Shown here in pieces: positions 5,763-9,962 of a stretch of 9,962 nt of DNA. Source of the DNA: Campylobacterales bacterium (GTDB lineage: Bacteria; Campylobacterota; Campylobacteria; Campylobacterales; QNZT01). The stretch lies in NCBI GenBank assembly GCA_027081495.1, contig JALWKJ010000221.1, positions 1-9,962 of the forward strand, written 5' to 3'. Each line of letters opens with the position of its first letter. Within the stretch, counting starts at the first letter, position 1. A program made the translations under genes and the position numbers. The notes under the pieces were generated by a model that was not told the origin of the DNA, made no database searches, and was given only the letters and a program-made list of their open reading frames with translations.

Positions 5763-8237
5763 TTAAACTATAAGAGATTCTTTTTCGTCTCTTTTCACGG
5801 AGTATGAATCGAAAAATCTATTCCATTGCTCCGCCGATTTCGGTTTTGAGAAGTAGTATCCTTGTAGATATTTGACGCCCAGCGTTTTAAGAAACATCGA
5901 GTTTTCTAATGTTTCAACGCCTTCCGCGATGACTTCTATATTGAAATTATTGGCAAGAGAGGTTATGGTCGAGCAAATATTCGCGTTATTTTTATCCTCG
6001 GGTATATCGGCGACGAAAGAACGGTCGATTTTTAAATAATTTATCGGATAATCTTTCAAGTAACCGATTGACGAATATCCCGTTCCAAAATCGTCTATGC
6101 TCACTTTGACTCCAAGCTCTTTAAACTTGTTTAGAGCTTTTAGTACCAACTCTTTGTTTTCGATAATGACATTTTCCGTTATTTCCAAAATCAGATTTGA
6201 AGGCGATAGTAACGATTCTTCCAAAATAGCGCTTACTTTTTCAACCATATCGCTTTGTAGAAAATGAACGGGAGATATATTTACCGAGATATAAAACTTT
6301 TCATTGTATGTCATATTCCACTCTTTTACCTGAGTGCAGGCGGCCTTTAGCAAGGAGTATGTGTAATCGGCGATCAAGCCGCGATCTTCGGCTATGGAAA
6401 TAAATAGTTCGGGAGAGATAAATCCAAGCTCTTTATGATGCCATCTCGATAAAACCTCAAAGCCTTTTATTCTTCCGCCGTCGGCGCAAACGATCGGCTG
6501 ATATGCGAGAGTTATGTCCGAATTTTTTATCGCGATTCTTAATTCCTGTTCGACTTTGTATCTGTATTTCGTCTCTTTAACGATATTTCCGACATAGATG
6601 GCGTAACGGTTTCTTCCGGTCTCCTTTGCATGATACATCGCGGTATCCGCATATTGCATAAGTTCTTGGGCGTTTTTCGCATCTCTTGGATATAGAGCTA
6701 TTCCTATACTAGAGCCTATACTTATCTGGTTATTGTCGATAATAAAGACTTTATTTACGGCTTCAATGATATTTAGAGCTTTTTCTACGGTTTTTTGCTC
6801 ACAAATTTCCGCCGTATAGCTTCCTTGAGTAATGACGGCAAATTCGTCCCCGCCGAGTCTCGCGAAGAAATCGTTTTCTCCCAACAACTGCTGTATCCTT
6901 TTTGTTACTCTTGATAACAGCTCGTCTCCTATTCCGTGACCGAGAGAATCGTTAACGATTTTAAAACGATCCAAATCTATATACATAAGAGCAAGACTTT
7001 TGTTCTCTTTTAACTCTTCTATGGCTTTTAGAAGCTTTTTTTGAAAGAAGTTTCTGTTGGCTATTTTTGTAAGTGAATCGAAATGGGCAAGATTGTAAAT
7101 GCTTTCTTGAGTTTTTCGTTTATCGCTTATGTCCGAGAAAATCGCTATATAGTGACTTACTTTTCCTTCCGAGTCTTTTATGGTCGATATATGCAGCATC
7201 TCATCGAAAAGTTCGCCGTTTTTTCTTCTGTTTGTTATTTCACCTTCCCAGTAGCCGTTTTTTGTGATACTTTCCCACATCTGTTGATAAAACTTCTTAT
7301 CCTGTTTTCCGGATTTAAGTAAAGATATGTGTTTTCCTATGGCTTCTTCTTTGGTATATCCCGTTATGTTCGTAAAAGTTTTATTCACATTGACGATAAC
7401 GCTGTTCGTATCGCAGATAGTTATGCCTTCGGTAGCGTTTTCAAAAACCGATGAGGTAAGACTAAGCTTTTGCGTCTGTTCTTTTATATTTTTTTCAAAT
7501 TTCTCATTGATCTTTTGCAACTCTTTTTTTTGATTGATGGATACGAAGATATAGTATCCTATCAAAAACAAAATATTTATGGATATAAATACCAATATCT
7601 GTTTTTGCATCTGTTTGTTTGACGCGAGAGCTTTATCGATCGGGGTGATGATTTCAATGGCTCCTCTTACATCTCCCAGTTTCCAATCTCTTTTTGGAGT
7701 ATCTGGTCTTGAGTTATGACAATTTACGCAGCCTTGGCTAGACAAAAAATCGGGTACGGCGTATCTAACGACCTCTTTTCCGTTGAAATGCTCTTTTTTT
7801 ATATACGGCTTGCTTGAATCTTTTTCGAAAAAAGCCAGAGACTCTTTTTCAAATTGATCAAGAACTCTATCTTTTCTGTTTGGAAAAGGATAGTTGCTAT
7901 ACATCCTCACTTCGGTATCCGTACCGTTTGTAAAGAGTCTGCCTAGATCATGAATAGAAGTTGCCGGAAGCGGAATCGTGTCGCTTTTTTCATCATGATC
8001 GTAATTTATTTTCAAGTTTGTATTCGCTTTTACTTTAGAGAGAACTTTTTTTGTGTAATAAGATCTAAATATCCGCATATGCGTAACTAGATCGTCGCTG
8101 TTTTTTGCGGTAGTCTTGAGAGTATTTTCGAGCGTAACTTTCGGCAGATAGTAAAAAAGTCCCGCAAGAATAATTAAGGAGATAATCGAAACCGGTAACA
8201 ATATATTATTTTTAAACGATTTTATTATCTTATTCAA
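5763..8237 (-). CDS. Membrane sensor: CxxCH (DUF3365/Tll0287-like) + PAS + GGDEF + EAL protein (824 aa)
   Basis: It is predicted to make and/or degrade cyclic di-GMP at the inner membrane. The TTG start at 8237 is forced: an in-frame TAG lies two codons upstream and the first TM begins at once; the ribosome site (GGGAAA) is weak. Order: TM1 about 12-31; periplasmic domain about 45-205 with C170-V-N-C173-H174, a heme c-type site, in a context (GCVNCH...DWKLGDVRGAIEI) typical of DUF3365/Tll0287-like sensors; TM2 about 213-234; coiled linker; PAS about 262-375; GGDEF 380-547 with intact GGDEF at 462-466; EAL 555-805. The inhibitory I-site RxxD is degenerate (GEND, Gly453). EAL catalytic motifs look complete: EVL 594-596, Asn653, EITE, DDFGTG 715-720, KIDR, EGVE, QGY. 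Both activities are therefore possible, gated by heme ligand or redox state. It lies 62 bp after the S8 protease gene and is likely co-transcribed. Confidence 0.95.
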   Translation of the reverse strand: MNKIIKSFKNNILLPVSIISLIILAGLFYYLPKVTLENTLKTTAKNSDDLVTHMRIFRSYYTKKVLSKVKANTNLKINYDHDEKSDTIPLPATSIHDLGRLFTNGTDTEVRMYSNYPFPNRKDRVLDQFEKESLAFFEKDSSKPYIKKEHFNGKEVVRYAVPDFLSSQGCVNCHNSRPDTPKRDWKLGDVRGAIEIITPIDKALASNKQMQKQILVFISINILFLIGYYIFVSINQKKELQKINEKFEKNIKEQTQKLSLTSSVFENATEGITICDTNSVIVNVNKTFTNITGYTKEEAIGKHISLLKSGKQDKKFYQQMWESITKNGYWEGEITNRRKNGELFDEMLHISTIKDSEGKVSHYIAIFSDISDKRKTQESIYNLAHFDSLTKIANRNFFQKKLLKAIEELKENKSLALMYIDLDRFKIVNDSLGHGIGDELLSRVTKRIQQLLGENDFFARLGGDEFAVITQGSYTAEICEQKTVEKALNIIEAVNKVFIIDNNQISIGSSIGIALYPRDAKNAQELMQYADTAMYHAKETGRNRYAIYVGNIVKETKYRYKVEQELRIAIKNSDITLAYQPIVCADGGRIKGFEVLSRWHHKELGFISPELFISIAEDRGLIADYTYSLLKAACTQVKEWNMTYNEKFYISVNISPVHFLQSDMVEKVSAILEESLLSPSNLILEITENVIIENKELVLKALNKFKELGVKVSIDDFGTGYSSIGYLKDYPINYLKIDRSFVADIPEDKNNANICSTITSLANNFNIEVIAEGVETLENSMFLKTLGVKYLQGYYFSKPKSAEQWNRFFDSYSVKRDEKESLIV

Positions 8238-8240
8238 TGT

Positions 8241-8312
8241 CTATTTCCCGTGTTTAACTTCTATATCGACATATTCGGGTTTAACTTGATTGAAAAGAAT
8301 TAAAAGTTTTTT
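8241..8312 (-). other. Candidate -1 frameshift site and coding-like tail of the S8 protease
   Basis: The last protease codons are GCA AAA AAC TTT TAA, so the zero frame contains A AAA AAC (8312-8306), a canonical X XXY YYZ slippery heptamer, two codons before the stop. A -1 shift there would bypass the TAA and add 21 residues ending VKPEYVDIEVKHGK, with a TAG at 8243-8241, only 3 nt before the TTG of the sensor gene. The tail has protein-like composition. No strong stimulatory hairpin is visible downstream. Alternatives are a degraded C-terminal extension after an indel, or coincidence. Confidence 0.3.
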
Positions 8313-9424
8313 GCGGTTTCTACGGCTTTTTGAGCATCGATTTTTCCATATGCCCGTTTTATATTAAAGCCGTTTTTATCGTAATCGACATAATCGTTTT
8401 CTACCTTTTCGGCAGTAGAAATAAGAATTTCTCTGATTTGATCGGGAGTGAGATTCGGATTTACGCCAAGCATCAGCGCCGCGACTCCCGCGGCGAGAGG
8501 ACATGCAAAACTTGTACCGTTTACAAAGGCATGATCTGAGTCTATATAAATAGTATAACCGCTTGGAAATGTATATGTATCGTAATATACGCCTTTTTCA
8601 CCCGTGTCGTCAAGTCCTAACATCCCCATGTATTCACCGCCGGGAGCCAAAATATCGATATTTTTTCCATAGTTTGAATAACTTGCCAATTTATTGAGCT
8701 CGTTAGTAGCTCCTACTCCTATGACGCTTGGAAGTTCGGATTCATCTGTTACATATGGAGTATCGAGATCCGTAGAATCGTTTCCGCTTGCAAAAAAGAT
8801 TGTGATATTCTGATCTTTTAGATAGGCGAACTCATTTGCGACCGCCTCGGAGACATTTTCCGTTCCCCAGCTGTTACTGATGATTTTCGCTCCGTTTTTT
8901 CTAGCATATTCAAACGCTCTTATCGTAGCGGCGTCGTCAACATACTCTTGCGCTATAAGCAGCAGGTTTGCATCGGGAGCGACTCCGGTTATGCCAAGAT
9001 TGTTTGAAGGCGCGGCTATAAATCCCGCGCAAGCGGTTCCATGTGAGGGCTCATAACCGTCGTTTAGCACATAGGCGTCTTGGGAGTCGGCATTGTAAAC
9101 TTTTAAAACATTTGCCGCGAGATCTTTGTGAGAGGGTTCAAAATTACTGTCTATAACGGCGATTGTTACGCCTTTTGCCTTAGTCGTTTTCCAAACATCG
9201 TTTATATGAATACTCGCGTTTTTATTGATATTGGCGTTTTGAGTGAATTTATTGTTCGTGTAAGAGAGATACCATTGATATTTAAAGTACGGTTCTTTTG
9301 CCGGATTGTCTTGGAGTCTGATATCGTTCGTATCGTTGTTCGGGGCTGATTGTGTCGAACTGCCGCCGCATCCGAAAAAGGAGATCGACGCGAGCATAGT
9401 ATAGATAAAAACTCTTTTTTTCAT
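8300..9424 (-). CDS. Subtilisin-family (S8) serine protease, lipoprotein, lacking its own prodomain (374 aa)
   Basis: The ATG at 9424 overlaps the stop of the upstream gene (ATGA, 9424-9421), and AAGGA sits 8 nt before it. The lipoprotein signal ends SFFGC (Cys19) then GGSS, predicting outer-membrane anchoring. After a short linker the chain goes directly into the catalytic domain (NPAKEPYFKYQWYL at about 40-53), the usual mature N-terminus of such subtilases, so there is no prodomain in this polypeptide. Catalytic residues are intact: Asp92 (AVIDSNF), His128 (PSHGTACAG), Ser305 (NGTSFACPLAAG), with oxyanion Asn215 (FASGND) and the NSWG motif at 184-187. The domain ends near residue 370 without C-terminal accessory domains. 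The substrate is unknown; its neighbours suggest an envelope or surface target. The preceding gene probably supplies the prodomain in trans. The 3' end carries the possible frameshift site described separately. Confidence 0.95.
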   Translation of the reverse strand: MKKRVFIYTMLASISFFGCGGSSTQSAPNNDTNDIRLQDNPAKEPYFKYQWYLSYTNNKFTQNANINKNASIHINDVWKTTKAKGVTIAVIDSNFEPSHKDLAANVLKVYNADSQDAYVLNDGYEPSHGTACAGFIAAPSNNLGITGVAPDANLLLIAQEYVDDAATIRAFEYARKNGAKIISNSWGTENVSEAVANEFAYLKDQNITIFFASGNDSTDLDTPYVTDESELPSVIGVGATNELNKLASYSNYGKNIDILAPGGEYMGMLGLDDTGEKGVYYDTYTFPSGYTIYIDSDHAFVNGTSFACPLAAGVAALMLGVNPNLTPDQIREILISTAEKVENDYVDYDKNGFNIKRAYGKIDAQKAVETAKNF

Positions 9425-9807
9425 CGTTGTATCCTTTTTTTTATAAAGTTTGGATGCGCAAATTTTATAGACTTTTCTTTGTAAAGTTTGTTTGATAGAT
9501 TAAAAAGATCCGTATCTTTGGGAAGTTTGAGTAAAAAGATGGTCTTAGAGAGTTTTTCAACCGACAAAATATCGTAATTTTGTAGAACTTTCTCACACTC
9601 TTTTATATTGTCGCAACCGATAATAACCTCGTGTTTTACGCCGAGTTTCTGTCCGTTTTGATTTTCGTAGTAAGTGATGTTTTGATCTCCAAGCGCCCTA
9701 GTTTGTGGAATCTTTTTTACCGTTACTTTTTTACCGAAAGAGTAATAGTAACTATCTTGAGCCATAAGCGATCCGACAAATATAAAAAAAGATAAAACAA
9801 TCCTCAT
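9421..9807 (-). CDS. Secreted stand-alone subtilase prodomain-like protein (128 aa)
   Basis: I chose ATG at 9807: AAGGAG (9818-9813) is 5 nt away, whereas the GTG two codons earlier overlaps that site. Residues 1-16 are a Sec signal (MRIVLSFFIFVGSLMA, cleavage before QDSYYY) with no lipobox. The mature protein opens with YYYSFGKKV and closes with KSIKFAHPNFIKKRIQR. As I recall, both resemble features of S8 prodomains: an N-terminal YYY-x-GKK segment and a closing v.fA.PNf just before the protease NDP..QW start. The middle (about 58-116) reads as alternating beta and alpha, as in the prodomain fold, with a Cys65/Cys71 pair. It overlaps the protease gene by 4 bp, implying translational coupling and near-equal synthesis. 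The inferred role is a folding chaperone and/or inhibitor acting in trans; a dedicated inhibitor not derived from a prodomain is the alternative. I recognise no named family with certainty. Confidence 0.8.
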   Translation of the reverse strand: MRIVLSFFIFVGSLMAQDSYYYSFGKKVTVKKIPQTRALGDQNITYYENQNGQKLGVKHEVIIGCDNIKECEKVLQNYDILSVEKLSKTIFLLKLPKDTDLFNLSNKLYKEKSIKFAHPNFIKKRIQR

Positions 9808-9834
9808 AAACACTCCTTAAATCAAATAATGCCA

Positions 9835-9840
9835 ATAATA
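9835..9840 (-). promoter_or_regulatory. Possible -10 box for the prodomain/protease operon
   Basis: TATTAT is read on the minus strand about 28 nt upstream of the start at 9807, preceded by a T run (9848-9843). No -35 is recognisable. The upstream DNA to 9962 shows no convincing gene on either strand. Confidence 0.3.
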
Positions 9841-9962
9841 CCAAAAAATTGTGAACTAAACATTAATCCCAAATCCGTAAATAGCAAAAACACACCAATC
9901 CAAAAATGCAAGCAAGAGATAATTTCAGAAACTTATACCTCATAAAAAGAGAATCACTATAC

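Noticed and set aside
9829..9945. Plus-strand 38-codon frame (MPIIPKNCEL...) upstream of the protease operon
   Set aside because: No ribosome site, no recognised family, and its complement is equally open over much of the stretch. Short open frames are expected here; it could be a gene remnant, but nothing supports that.

Overview
The window looks like chromosomal DNA of an AT-rich Gram-negative bacterium, most probably a Campylobacterota (Sulfurimonas-like) species. Three things suggest this: Lys/Ile/Asn-rich proteins, AT-rich intergenic DNA with -10 boxes but poor -35 boxes, and a gene set dominated by small envelope lipoproteins plus a heme-type GGDEF/EAL sensor. The genus is an inference; nothing here is a taxonomic marker.

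Layout. The minus-strand 5' part of a MORN/YwqK-like secreted protein (1-443, running off the left edge) is divergent from a plus-strand pair of lipoprotein genes: a DUF4398 protein (539-907) and a DUF4398 + OmpA-C peptidoglycan-binding protein (911-1711). The 95-bp divergent intergenic region holds a perfect 20-bp AT palindrome overlapping the best promoter. From 1716 to 9807 everything is on the minus strand. In transcription order these are a small secreted protein resembling a subtilase prodomain (9807-9421), a subtilisin-type (S8) lipoprotein protease overlapping it by ATGA (9424-8300), a two-TM sensor with a CxxCH periplasmic domain, PAS, GGDEF and EAL (8237-5763), and two tandem paralogous lipoproteins (5594-3804 and 3587-1716). 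Each paralogue carries three cadherin-like beta domains and two DUF1566 (Lcl C-terminal, C-type-lectin-like) domains. The plus and minus blocks converge at 1711/1716 with only 4 bp between stops. No intergenic gap exceeds about 220 bp.

How it may work together. Almost every product is predicted to be periplasmic or an outer-membrane lipoprotein, so this is an envelope/surface locus. The most unusual element is the protease, whose propeptide appears to be encoded as a separate, translationally coupled, Sec-exported protein. The protease also ends at a slippery-type A AAA AAC heptamer, with a short -1-frame coding-like tail reaching the sensor gene. A speculative model is that heme/redox-sensed c-di-GMP turnover, a surface protease and large adhesin-like lipoproteins form one surface-remodelling module; only the gene adjacency is seen directly.
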